DNA from: JANMDU01 sp043777675
Lineage (GTDB): Bacteria > Pseudomonadota > Gammaproteobacteria > Burkholderiales > Burkholderiaceae_C
DNA: 64,000 nucleotides
Assembly (NCBI GenBank): GCA_043777675.1
Contig: JAYWHR010000006.1
Location: 7,258-71,257, forward strand
Reading direction: 5' to 3'
Numbering within the stretch: position 1 is the stretch's first letter; every line of letters starts with the position of its first letter. A model generated the notes under the pieces. That model had not been told where the DNA came from. It worked only from the letters and a program-made list of their open reading frames with translations, and searched no databases. Made by a program: the position numbers and the translations under genes. Positions 16,626-25,077 of the stretch are shown here, piece by piece.

Positions 16626-17612
16626 TTAAGTGCGCTTAGCCCGCGGATGCGCGGCATCGTAGGCCTTGGCTAAATGCTGAAAATCCAGCCGCGTGTAAAC
16701 CTGCGTCGTGCTGATGTTGGCGTGACCAAGCAGCTCTTGCACAGCGCGCAAATCTTGGCTCGATTGCAGCAAATGACTGGCAAAGCTGTGGCGCAGCATA
16801 TGCGGATGCACTGCTTGCTGCAAACCGGCCTGCTGGCTTCGCGTTTTCAGGCGCTGCCAGACCATGACACTCGTCATGCGCAGGCCGCTTGAGCTCAGAA
16901 AGAGCGCCCATGGCCCGCTGGGGTCTTTTTCTGCTTGCAAGGCTTGCTTTGCTGAGCTTAGTTTTGCAAGCAGCTCTGCGCGCAATGGTAGCCAGCACGC
17001 AATCGCCTCCACAGACTTCTCCCCCAGCGGCAAGCTGCGGCTTTTGCTGCCCTTGCCGATCACATGCACTTCTGCTGCCGACAGATCAATGTAGCCTTTG
17101 AGACTTTGCTGCCCGGCTGTAGAGGAACGGATATCTAAATTCACCAACTCACTGACGCGTAGGCCTGAGCCATAAAGCAATTCGGTGATTGCGGCATCAC
17201 GCGCTTCTAGCACAGGGTCAAAATCTGCTGATTCAGGCAAACCTTGGAAGCTAGCCAATTGCACCGCTTGATCAACCGGCAAGGCTTTGGGCAAAGGCTT
17301 AGGCTGCTTCGGTGCGCGCACATCTTGCACCGGGTTCGCTGTGATCTTGCCTTCACGCCCGAGCCACGTGTAGAAGCCGCGCCAGCCGGAGAGAATCAGC
17401 GCAATACCTCGTCCACTGCGACCGCTGCCGTGCATCTGCGCCACCCAGCGGCGAATGTGCGCGTTGTGAACTTGTGTGATCTCAACTTGCGCTTGCTCAG
17501 CGTTGGCTTGTAGCTTGGCGAGATCTTCGGTGTAGAGCGCGAGTGTGCGCTCGGCTAGGCGCTTTTCGACACGGCAATGCGTGAGGTAATCATCAATCAG
17601 ATCGTGAGCCAT
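16626..17612 (-). CDS. xerC: tyrosine recombinase XerC
   Basis: A 328-residue tyrosine recombinase. Catalytic residues visible: R in LYGSGLRVSELVNL, K in VIGKGSKSRSLPL, H-x-x-R in HPHMLRHSFASHLL, H in LLGHANISTTQ and the nucleophile Y in QVYTRLDFQHL. XerC with XerD resolves chromosome dimers at dif during division. The insert around residues 215-235 (SSAKQALQAEKDPSG) lengthens the catalytic domain slightly compared with E. coli (298 aa). It sits in the conserved dapF-DUF484-xerC block, where it is a core gene and not mobile-element cargo. Confidence 0.94.
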   Translation of the reverse strand: MAHDLIDDYLTHCRVEKRLAERTLALYTEDLAKLQANAEQAQVEITQVHNAHIRRWVAQMHGSGRSGRGIALILSGWRGFYTWLGREGKITANPVQDVRAPKQPKPLPKALPVDQAVQLASFQGLPESADFDPVLEARDAAITELLYGSGLRVSELVNLDIRSSTAGQQSLKGYIDLSAAEVHVIGKGSKSRSLPLGEKSVEAIACWLPLRAELLAKLSSAKQALQAEKDPSGPWALFLSSSGLRMTSVMVWQRLKTRSQQAGLQQAVHPHMLRHSFASHLLQSSQDLRAVQELLGHANISTTQVYTRLDFQHLAKAYDAAHPRAKRT

Positions 17613-17633
17613 TTCAGATCGGCTCTCTGATTT

Positions 17634-18317
17634 TTACCCACGCAGCCGAGATAATGCAGCGCTGGTGAGTTCGCCAATGCGCTCTAGAAAATCTGTTCCC
17701 ATGCCTGCGTTAAACCGCTGCGGATCAGGCGAGGCGAGCACCAGCATACCAAAGGCCTCCACCGCTGCACCTGCGCGCAAAGGAATCAAAGCCAGCGAGC
17801 TGGCAAGCTCCGGCTGGTCAAGCCATGTCGCAGCCTCAAAACTTGAATTAACGCCGCAATACGGTAGCTGTAGTGATGAGGCAAAAGCCTTGGCATCATC
17901 ACTCACGCCGACTGCAAACTCTTCCTCAGAAAACAAACCATTCACGCCCCAAATTTTGATGGCCACCTGCGGTACGAGAAATTGGCTTTTCAGCCCATGC
18001 GCCACGGTCAAGGGCAGGTCAATCGCCTGCTGCGTGAGTAAAAGCGTGCGCGTCCATTTTTGGAGTTTGTCGGCAATCATGACATTTTCGTTGCCATGGC
18101 GCACCATCTCCATGATGCGCCCCTCTATCGATTTGATCTTCTCGCGCAGCATCTCCGCTTGGCGCTCTTGCAGGCTCACAGCGCGCTTGCCATGCTGAGA
18201 AAAAAGCTGAATGGAAGAAAGCGTTTCTGCGTGGCGCTCGAAGAATTCTGGGTTGGCGCTCAAGTAATTGGCGATATCGTCTTCGGTGATTGGCGGCACA
18301 TCATGCAGCTGTGTCAT
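17634..18317 (-). CDS. DUF484 family protein
   Basis: A 227-residue DUF484 protein with the typical start (ITEDDIANYLSANPEFFERH), a helical coiled-coil linker with LQERQAEMLREKIKSIEGRI, and a GAF-like C-terminal domain. Function is unknown, but the gene is almost always between dapF and xerC in proteobacteria, as here. 21 nt separate it from xerC. Confidence 0.92.
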   Translation of the reverse strand: MTQLHDVPPITEDDIANYLSANPEFFERHAETLSSIQLFSQHGKRAVSLQERQAEMLREKIKSIEGRIMEMVRHGNENVMIADKLQKWTRTLLLTQQAIDLPLTVAHGLKSQFLVPQVAIKIWGVNGLFSEEEFAVGVSDDAKAFASSLQLPYCGVNSSFEAATWLDQPELASSLALIPLRAGAAVEAFGMLVLASPDPQRFNAGMGTDFLERIGELTSAALSRLRG

Positions 18318-18365
18318 GAGAGTAGCTCCTGAATTTGTAGCAACCGCTATCTTAAACCGTTTTCT

Positions 18366-19265
18366 TCAGTCTGGAATCTCCACAGTTCCCTCAAACACAG
18401 TGACAGCTGGCCCGGTGAGCAGCACACTGGCATCCAAGCCTTGTGTGAGCATGGGCCAGTCAATCGTGAGTAGCCCACCGTGGGTGTGCACATCCACTTG
18501 ACTATCTAGCAACCCTAGCCGAATACCGGCCACCACCGCTGCGCAAGCGCCTGTGCCGCAGGCCAGCGTCTCGCCTGCGCCTCGCTCGTACACGCGAAGC
18601 TTGATCTCCTTGCGATTGAGAATTTGCATAAAGCCCACATTCACGCGGCGAGGAAAAGCTGGATGCGTTTGCATCCATTCGCCTAACTCATGCACAGAGG
18701 CGGTTTCCACATCGCTGACCACCTGCACAGCATGCGGATTGCCCATCGATAAGACGCTGATCCATGCACTATTCACTATCGATTTAGTAGCACTCTGCGC
18801 ATATTCTATGCCGGCTAATTCCCATTTTTGCCATAAATTAACGCTCTGAAGAGTCGCATGCGTCGCATCAAACGGCACCTCTGCGTGTTCAAAAAAAGGC
18901 GCGCCCATATCCACCATCACGCGACCATCGGGCTGCTCACTCAAAGTGATGGCGTTGTTCATCGTCTTCACGCGAATGCTGCTCTTGCTCGTCAAGCCTT
19001 TGCTGCGAACGTAGCGTACAAAGCAGCGCGCTCCGTTGCCGCAATGCTCCACTTCGCCGCCATCGTTGTTGTGAATCGCGTATTCAAAATCAAACTCGGG
19101 CGATGGCGCAGGCCGCACCGACAGGATCTGATCCGCACCCACACCAAAATGCCGGTCGCCTAAGAATTTGTATTGCGCAGGCGTGAGTCCCAGCAAGCCG
19201 CGCGTCTCATCTAACACGACGAAATCATTACCCGCGCCTTGCATTTTGGTGAACTGGATTTTCAT
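18366..19265 (-). CDS. dapF: diaminopimelate epimerase
   Basis: A 299-residue DapF, which converts LL- to meso-diaminopimelate for lysine and peptidoglycan. Both catalytic cysteines are present: HCGNGARCF and LACGTGACAAV. The ATG at 19265 gives the family start MKIQFTKMQGAGNDFVVLD. The protein is about 17 residues longer than expected between VPF and LSMGNPHAV; the excess is exactly a palindromic repeat copy encoding LAGIEYAQSATKSIVNS (residues ~150-166), inserted in frame. Confidence 0.95.
   Translation of the reverse strand: MKIQFTKMQGAGNDFVVLDETRGLLGLTPAQYKFLGDRHFGVGADQILSVRPAPSPEFDFEYAIHNNDGGEVEHCGNGARCFVRYVRSKGLTSKSSIRVKTMNNAITLSEQPDGRVMVDMGAPFFEHAEVPFDATHATLQSVNLWQKWELAGIEYAQSATKSIVNSAWISVLSMGNPHAVQVVSDVETASVHELGEWMQTHPAFPRRVNVGFMQILNRKEIKLRVYERGAGETLACGTGACAAVVAGIRLGLLDSQVDVHTHGGLLTIDWPMLTQGLDASVLLTGPAVTVFEGTVEIPD
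18775..18818 (-). repeat. palindromic repeat copy inside dapF
   Basis: On the coding strand it reads TAGCCGGCATAGAATATGCG then AGAGTGCTACTAAATCGATAG, one of the closest copies to consensus. Upstream GGCAAAAATGG is shared with the pgi copy. Confidence 0.92.
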
Positions 19266-19308
19266 ACCGCTATTATCTTCAAACTTCACCTTAATAAGAA
19301 AGCCCATC

Positions 19309-19860
19309 ATGCGCATCCCAGCTTGGAATCAAACGCTCAAAGCCCAGCCTCCCGAGCTAGTAGCTGCCATTGAGGCGCGGCGCGGCGGTCAGTTGATTAA
19401 TTTAGACACGGTATTACTTTGGAGCGAGCCTTTAGCACGCGGCTGGAATGTGTATCTCAAAGCCGTGCGCACCGAGCTGCCCACAGATCGCCGCCTGCGC
19501 GAGCTGGCCATTTGCACGGTAGCGCTGCTCACCGGCGCGCATTACGAATACCACCACCATGCACCCGATTTTTTGGCGGCAGGCGGCACGCAAGCGCAGC
19601 TCGATGCTTTAGCACAAGTTATTAAGAAAAATCCGTGCCTAGCCGGCACAGAATCTGCGTTGAGTGCTATTGAAAAGATAGTAATTCAATACGCTGCGCA
19701 AATGACAGTTCAGGTGAAAGTGGAGGATGTTGTGTTTGCACAAATGCAGCAGCACTTCGACACCACGGCTTTGGTGGAGATCACCAGTGCAATTGCCACC
19801 TACAACATGGTGGCGCGATTTTTGGTGGCGCTGGACATCCATCCCGAAGATCAGGATTGA
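19309..19860 (+). CDS. carboxymuconolactone decarboxylase (CMD/AhpD-like) family protein
   Basis: A 183-residue protein of the CMD superfamily, helical, with the typical RELAICTVALLTGAHYEYHHHAPDFLAAGGT segment spread over residues ~65-95. The AhpD-type CxxC pair is not present (one Cys, then the HYEYHHH run), so a peroxidase-reductase role is unlikely; gamma-carboxymuconolactone decarboxylase itself is a shorter protein. A repeat copy (LAGTESALSAIEKIV) lies at residues ~111-125. It is transcribed divergently from dapF with a 43-nt gap. Confidence 0.8.
   Translation: MRIPAWNQTLKAQPPELVAAIEARRGGQLINLDTVLLWSEPLARGWNVYLKAVRTELPTDRRLRELAICTVALLTGAHYEYHHHAPDFLAAGGTQAQLDALAQVIKKNPCLAGTESALSAIEKIVIQYAAQMTVQVKVEDVVFAQMQQHFDTTALVEITSAIATYNMVARFLVALDIHPEDQD
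19640..19684 (+). repeat. palindromic repeat copy inside the CMD-family gene
   Basis: Reads TAGCCGGCACAGAATCTGCG then TGAGTGCTATTGAAAAGATAG; encodes LAGTESALSAIEKIV in frame. Confidence 0.88.
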
Positions 19861-19869
19861 CGCCTCGGA

Positions 19870-20850
19870 TCAATCCGCCTTGATGCCTTGCTCGCGCACC
19901 ACTTTGCCCCAAATTTCGATTTGTTTGTCGATGAAGTTGCGGGCAATCTCAGGTGATCCGCCCACCACATCAATGCCTTGCGCATCCAGTTTTTTAGCAA
20001 TTTCAGAATTTTTCAAAGCTTTATTCACTTCTTCATTCATCCGCTTCAAGATCTCGGGCGGCGTTTTGGCCGGCGCGAGAATGGCCCACCACGCAGGCGC
20101 ATCAAAACCAGAGATCCCGCTCTCGGCCATGGTGGGCACATTGGGCAAATCGGGGCTGCGTTTGCTGGTCGTCACGGCCAATGGGCGTAGGCGGCCATTG
20201 TCTAAATGCGGTTTGGTCAGGAAGACTGAGCCAATAGAAAGCGGCACATGCCCGGCCACAGCATCGGTCATCAATGGGCCACCGCCACGATAGGGGATAT
20301 GCTGCCATTCCAAGCCATTGCTCTTGCCCACCAAGGCCATGGCCAAATGGCCGAGCGAGCCACTGCCAATCGTGCCGTAGCTGACATTTTTCTTCGATTT
20401 CGCTGCGCTCACGACATCGGCAAAACTCTTGTACTCACTGCCTGCATGCGTGGCCAACACCATCGCCGCCGTGCCGATCAATGCAATCGGCTCCAAATCT
20501 TTTCGTGTGTCAAATCCCAAATTGGCAATCAGCGAGGGGTTCACAGCATGCGTGTCAAACACCACAGCAAAGGTGTAGCCATCAGCGGGCCCCTGCGCCA
20601 CCTGCGCCGTGCCAATCGCGCCCGAGGCGCCGCCTTTGTTATCCACAATCACGGTTTGCCCGAGCTGAGCTTGCAAAGGCTGCGCCAAAATGCGCGCCAC
20701 CTGATCGACCGAGCCGCCCGCGGGGAACACCGCCACCAATCGGATGGGCTGCTTCAATGGCCAAGCCTGCGCGAAGGCCGTTTGAGGCAAGAAGCAGGCG
20801 ATGCTCATTGACAAACCTACGCTCAGTGCTACTTTTAATTTTTTCATCAT
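19870..20850 (-). CDS. Bug-family (TTT) solute-binding protein
   Basis: A 326-residue periplasmic binding protein of the tripartite tricarboxylate transporter type. It has a signal peptide (~residues 1-27, ends AFAQA), then the hallmark QPIRLVAVFPAGGSVDQVAR and IVDNKGGASGAIGTAQVA, and later PYRGGGPLMTDAVAGHVPL. Bug proteins bind carboxylates and are greatly expanded in Burkholderiales. No TctB/TctA membrane genes lie nearby, so it is an orphan and its ligand is unknown. Confidence 0.94.
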   Translation of the reverse strand: MMKKLKVALSVGLSMSIACFLPQTAFAQAWPLKQPIRLVAVFPAGGSVDQVARILAQPLQAQLGQTVIVDNKGGASGAIGTAQVAQGPADGYTFAVVFDTHAVNPSLIANLGFDTRKDLEPIALIGTAAMVLATHAGSEYKSFADVVSAAKSKKNVSYGTIGSGSLGHLAMALVGKSNGLEWQHIPYRGGGPLMTDAVAGHVPLSIGSVFLTKPHLDNGRLRPLAVTTSKRSPDLPNVPTMAESGISGFDAPAWWAILAPAKTPPEILKRMNEEVNKALKNSEIAKKLDAQGIDVVGGSPEIARNFIDKQIEIWGKVVREQGIKAD

Positions 20851-20944
20851 GTCTCCATTAGGTTAGTGTTCCATTGTTACTTATGCAGACCAGTCAATGA
20901 CCGGTACATCCACCCTCGGTGCATCCAACTGATAAGCCAGTGCG

Positions 20945-21454
20945 CTATAGCAAATCGGAAGCAGTTAATGCATAAGCCTTACCAAAACCAGCATTCAAGC
21001 TGGCGCGTTGCGGCACAAGCGTCCAAAAATCAAAGTCAGAAAAATCGGCATACATCGCTGCACCGGGATGCCGCTTTAGAAACTGTGCTTTTGCTTCAGC
21101 GCGGTTTTCTAAAGAGATTTTTTGCGCAAGGCAGACCACCGTGATGCGCGGATGCCGCAATGGATCGCCCTCGCCTGCTTCCCCTAAAAGCAAAGCACAT
21201 CGCGGATCCGCTTCCAACGCGCCATAGTGCGCCGACAAACGCGAAATCAAAATCAAAGGCGCGCTGTTTGAATCCACGGCCAATGACACACGCGAAGCCA
21301 GCGGCCAACCCGTACCCGGCTCAATAGAGGCTAGCGCACCATGCAAGCTACCCCGCAAAAAACCAAGGGCTTGCAACCGAGCCGCGTCATCCGTCTCTCG
21401 GAGGACTTGCGGCCCGCCTGGCTCCGCAGCTCGTGGTTGATCAGACGGTGACAT
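20945..21454 (-). CDS. HugZ-like pyridoxamine-5'-phosphate oxidase fold protein
   Basis: A 169-residue split-barrel flavin-type protein. Segments LQALGFLRGSLHGALASIEPGTGWPLASRVSLAVD and ILISRLSAHYGALEADPRCALLLGE (read in pieces) follow the HugZ/PPOX pattern, and FDFWTLVPQRASLNAGFGKAY is the usual end. Members bind haem or flavin; some degrade haem. The start overlaps the stop of the SbmA-like gene by 14 nt, so the two are co-transcribed. Confidence 0.82.
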   Translation of the reverse strand: MSPSDQPRAAEPGGPQVLRETDDAARLQALGFLRGSLHGALASIEPGTGWPLASRVSLAVDSNSAPLILISRLSAHYGALEADPRCALLLGEAGEGDPLRHPRITVVCLAQKISLENRAEAKAQFLKRHPGAAMYADFSDFDFWTLVPQRASLNAGFGKAYALTASDLL

Positions 21455-22472
21455 TCATCACCACCGGCTCGCCTTCAGGGGGATGGGCTGGCACATCTGG
21501 CGCGTTGCGTATCGCCAATTCAAAGGCACTCAAACGCTTGTACACCGAAATCAATTCCACAATAGTGCTCCAACTATTGACAAGGAACTGGAACGAGCTT
21601 TCTACGCGTTCAAACACATTAGAGATTTGCTGCATCAAGCCCAAAGTGATCGTCCCTGCAAGTAAGCCCGGAGACATCGCCAAGAGCGGAATCAAGCCAC
21701 TGTATTGCAAGTAAAAATAACGTGCCACATCGAAATAGGCGTAGTGAAAAAACAAACGGAAGTGGTTAAAGCGAACCTGCGTCCAAATATCTGCCAGTGT
21801 GGGCGGCGTGGCACGATTCGGATCGTCTTCACCGAGCACCAGCTCCTTGCGATACGCCGCTTCAACTTTTTGATTGTTGAACTCGAGGCCGGGCAGCCGC
21901 ATACCCACCGTGGCGAGTAACACCGTGCCAAAGATGGCAGACATCATAGCCGTCCACACCAAAGACTGGCTCACCGCGCCAACAAAAGGCAGCTCAGGAA
22001 CTTTAGCGGAAAGCGTCCACAAGATCGGCAAAAAAGCCACCAGCGTCATGATTGAGCGCATGAAGCTCACGCCCAACCCTTCCATGATTTTGGCGAAGCG
22101 ATAGGTGTCATCTTGCACACGCTGTGATGCGCCTTCAATATGGCGCACCTTATGCCAATTGGCGGTGTAAAACTCGGTCAGCGCAGTGCGCCAGCGAAAC
22201 ACCCAGTGCTTCACAAAATATTCGAGCAATACTGCCACACCGACAAAAATACCTGCAATTTTTGCAAACACCAACACTTGGCCATAAAACTCGGCTGCTG
22301 AGCTGCTGCCCGGCTTTTGCAAAATCCGCTGAATGTAATCGTAGAACGAACCGTACCAGCTATTGAGCTCTACCGTGAGCTGCACCTTGTACCAAGTCAC
22401 ACCCAAAATCAGCGCTCCGCCGACCCAAGCCCAGAGCCACCACTTTCGGTTGCGAAAAAAAGACTGAAACAT
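21441..22472 (-). CDS. sbmA: SbmA/BacA-like inner-membrane transporter
   Basis: A 343-residue polytopic membrane protein. N-terminal MFQSFFRNRKWWLWAWVGGALILG, then VQLTVELNSWYGSFYDYIQ and FRWRTALTEFYTANWHKVRHIEGASQRVQDDTYRF (in pieces) are the SbmA/BacA signature; further helices follow. SbmA takes up proline-rich antimicrobial peptides, microcins and some thiazole antibiotics by proton coupling. It lacks the ATPase domain of related ABC proteins. The ATG at 22472 gives the family start. Confidence 0.9.
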   Translation of the reverse strand: MFQSFFRNRKWWLWAWVGGALILGVTWYKVQLTVELNSWYGSFYDYIQRILQKPGSSSAAEFYGQVLVFAKIAGIFVGVAVLLEYFVKHWVFRWRTALTEFYTANWHKVRHIEGASQRVQDDTYRFAKIMEGLGVSFMRSIMTLVAFLPILWTLSAKVPELPFVGAVSQSLVWTAMMSAIFGTVLLATVGMRLPGLEFNNQKVEAAYRKELVLGEDDPNRATPPTLADIWTQVRFNHFRLFFHYAYFDVARYFYLQYSGLIPLLAMSPGLLAGTITLGLMQQISNVFERVESSFQFLVNSWSTIVELISVYKRLSAFELAIRNAPDVPAHPPEGEPVVMNVTV

Positions 22473-22520
22473 AGCGTGCTCCTTGTAGCAAAATGCTGTA
22501 ACCACTAGCGAATTTAACCT

Positions 22521-24344
22521 ATGCCACGCCACGATGCTCTGACATACCCCCCCAAGCCGATCGCGCCTTTACTTAAAGCTGCCACAGTGCTCCTGTTGCG
22601 CGATGGCGCTCGAGGCCTAGAAGTGCTGATGACACGGCGCTCACTCAAGGCTAGCTTTGCGCCGGGTGCCTATGTGTTTCCCGGTGGCGGTATCGAAGAA
22701 GATGATGAGCGATACGCCATCAATGCGCGCCTAGACCTAGCCGTGACTGACCAAAGCGCACAGAATTTCGTCTCTATTCGCTCCACTCAGCCCCCTACCC
22801 ACACCTGCTGGGCACTCGCGGCTATTCGGGAGAGCTTCGAAGAAATGGGTATCGTCTTGGCGAAACAAGCCAACGGGCAATGGGCAACACAAGAGCAAAT
22901 CAACCGGCTTGATCGCGAAGCTAATTTTTATCTGCAAATGCAGACTGAAGGTCTATCGCTCGCGGCAGATGAGGTTTTTTTGCTGGCGCACTGGATCACG
23001 GATCGCGATATGCCCAAGCGCTTTGAAGTGCCATTTTTGGTCGCGCGCATGCCGCAAGGCCAAAACGCCATAGCCGATGAGAAAGAGCAATTCGAGCCGG
23101 AATGGGTGCGCCCGCAAGATGCGCTGAGCCGGCATGAGGCGGGGCAGTTTTTGATGATCTTTCCAACGATCCGTACTTTGCAAAAACTCGTTCCTTTTAG
23201 CCTCACGGAGAATGTGCTTCGGGCCTGCGCGAGCGAGAAGCCCTTATGGACAAGTTGCCCACGCGCTGGATTGATGCATGGCAAAGAAGTGCGTTTCATG
23301 GAACACGAATCTGCCTTTGGTGAGCTGGCAATGGTCTCGCCTTATGGGCAAATCGCTCATGAGTTATCTTGGCAGCACAATCAGCCCGTGAAACTACTCA
23401 AGCATGTCATGCGATTGACTGCACCGAATCCCAGCATGATGACGGGGCCAGGCACCAACACTTACATCGTCGGCACGCCTGAGAAGGGCTATGTGGTGAT
23501 TGATCCTGGGCCAGATGTGGCTTCGCACATCGAGCGAATCATTCGCGCGACTGGCGGCGACATCGTGGCGATTGTCTGTACGCATTCTCATTCTGATCAT
23601 TCGCCTGCTGCCAAGCCATTGCAGACCCGGGTGGTGGAGGCCAGCAATACAGTGCCGATGACACTCACAGCAGAATTTGCCAAGCATATCTGCCCCATTC
23701 TTGGTTTGCCCAGCACCGTGACAGCGCGCGACAATGCTTGGTTTGAGCCAGATGTCGTGCTACGAAATACGGAGCAGCTCGCGCCCTATTTCCGACGTCC
23801 ATACGATGAATTGCCTTTCGAGATCAGCCTGCAGGTGATCTACACGCCTGGCCATGCAGCCAATCACTTGTGCTTGATCCTGCCTGAGGATGGTTTGCTC
23901 TTTTCTGGCGATCATGTCCTCAATGGCAGCACCACCGTGATCGACCCCCCCGATGGCGACATGACTGACTATTTGGATTCCCTGGAAACTTTGCAGGCTC
24001 TGTGCCAACTGCACGATCTGCGCTTCATCTTGCCTGCACATGGTTATGTTTTGAGCCTGTGTGATGCAGCTCAAGCGCCATTTGCACCTGCCAATCAGTC
24101 AGATGTCCTCCCTCGGGAGAGCGATATCCATGACTCTCATGGCGGCGGATACAGAGCGATCACTGCGTTGAAAAATCATCGCCTTCAGAGAGAAGCTAAG
24201 ATCATTGCTGCAATGAAACTCAAACCCGGCGTGAGTCTTGAGGAATTGCTGCCCCTGGCTTATGACGATGTCGACACGAAGCTTTGGCCGCTTGCAACGA
24301 GATCTTTAGAAGCCCACATCCAAAGAATTACCCAAAACTGCTGA
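22521..24344 (+). CDS. Nudix hydrolase - metallo-beta-lactamase fold fusion protein
   Basis: A 607-residue two-domain enzyme. Residues ~15-230 form a Nudix domain (FAPGAYVFPGGGIEEDD ... ALAAIRESFEEMGIVLA: the Nudix box is split by a ~35-residue insert). Residues ~290-600 form an MBL-fold hydrolase of the LACTB2 type: GTNTYIVG, the zinc motif THSHSDHSPAA, TPGHAANHLCL and FSGDHVL, with a C-terminal winged-helix-like end. Such fusions occur in Burkholderiales; the substrate could be a CoA derivative and a thioester or RNA, but this is not known. Divergent from sbmA. Confidence 0.9.
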   Translation: MPRHDALTYPPKPIAPLLKAATVLLLRDGARGLEVLMTRRSLKASFAPGAYVFPGGGIEEDDERYAINARLDLAVTDQSAQNFVSIRSTQPPTHTCWALAAIRESFEEMGIVLAKQANGQWATQEQINRLDREANFYLQMQTEGLSLAADEVFLLAHWITDRDMPKRFEVPFLVARMPQGQNAIADEKEQFEPEWVRPQDALSRHEAGQFLMIFPTIRTLQKLVPFSLTENVLRACASEKPLWTSCPRAGLMHGKEVRFMEHESAFGELAMVSPYGQIAHELSWQHNQPVKLLKHVMRLTAPNPSMMTGPGTNTYIVGTPEKGYVVIDPGPDVASHIERIIRATGGDIVAIVCTHSHSDHSPAAKPLQTRVVEASNTVPMTLTAEFAKHICPILGLPSTVTARDNAWFEPDVVLRNTEQLAPYFRRPYDELPFEISLQVIYTPGHAANHLCLILPEDGLLFSGDHVLNGSTTVIDPPDGDMTDYLDSLETLQALCQLHDLRFILPAHGYVLSLCDAAQAPFAPANQSDVLPRESDIHDSHGGGYRAITALKNHRLQREAKIIAAMKLKPGVSLEELLPLAYDDVDTKLWPLATRSLEAHIQRITQNC

Positions 24345-24472
24345 TTTTTTTGCAAAAAGTACAACTTTCGTTGGATTGCTTTATATCTCTTGTCTGCTTA
24401 TAGTACAGATAACAAGTAGTAACAAATCTGGGTTTCACATCTAGATTTCAGCAGTGGTCGGCCAAAGAGGTC

Positions 24473-25027
24473 ATGGATATGAATAGCAATACAACAGAGC
24501 ACGCATCTCCTGCGCTGGAGCCGGGAAGGGTGGAAAATTTTAGGCAAGGTATTCGCGACATCAGCGATAGCGCAGAGGCTCTGCTCCAAGGGCTGCGCTC
24601 GCAGGGCGCGGAGCATGCATTGCTGGGTGGCCAATTGACCGGGCTTTTGAAAAATTTGCGCCAACAACGCACTTATTCCATGGATTTGGCCATGGGTGTG
24701 GCAGCTTGCTCACAATTTGATATCTACATCAGAGCGCTTGGAAACTTGCGTGCAACCGTAGCGCAGTGGCTCGCTGTACATGCTGCCAGCCCACGCAGGA
24801 TAGAAGGCGAAGCGACTGATTTTGAGATGCAGTGTTTCAGCACGTTAGGCGCTGGTTTGATGTGGCTGGAAAGCTTGAGTGTTGGCAGCGTGCGCGATAG
24901 TTTGATATCGGACACACAAACGATGGCTTTGACTTTCGGCTCGCAACAAGCACAAGGCGAAGATATTACAGATCAAGTGCAGCACGATTGGAATCAATAC
25001 AACGATCTGCAAGAAGCCAGCGCCTAA
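24473..25027 (+). CDS. hypothetical protein, mostly helical
   Basis: A 184-residue protein that I do not recognise. It has no signal peptide and no long hydrophobic segment; it is rich in Ala, Gln, Leu and Ser and reads as helical throughout (GRVENFRQGIRDISDSAEALLQGLRSQG near the start, then LLGGQLTGLLKNLRQQRTYSMDLAMG). It has only two cysteines and no catalytic motif. The ATG at 24473 has an AAGAGG-like site before it. 128 nt upstream are free of genes, so it is probably expressed from its own promoter. Confidence 0.6.
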   Translation: MDMNSNTTEHASPALEPGRVENFRQGIRDISDSAEALLQGLRSQGAEHALLGGQLTGLLKNLRQQRTYSMDLAMGVAACSQFDIYIRALGNLRATVAQWLAVHAASPRRIEGEATDFEMQCFSTLGAGLMWLESLSVGSVRDSLISDTQTMALTFGSQQAQGEDITDQVQHDWNQYNDLQEASA

Positions 25028-25077
25028 CATCTGGATGATGTAGCTCTATCAAGCCGGTCTGCGGTACAGTGCAGGCC

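Noticed and set aside
16626..17612. Integrase of a mobile island
   Set aside because: The tyrosine recombinase sits in the conserved dapF-DUF484-xerC block and has full XerC motifs.
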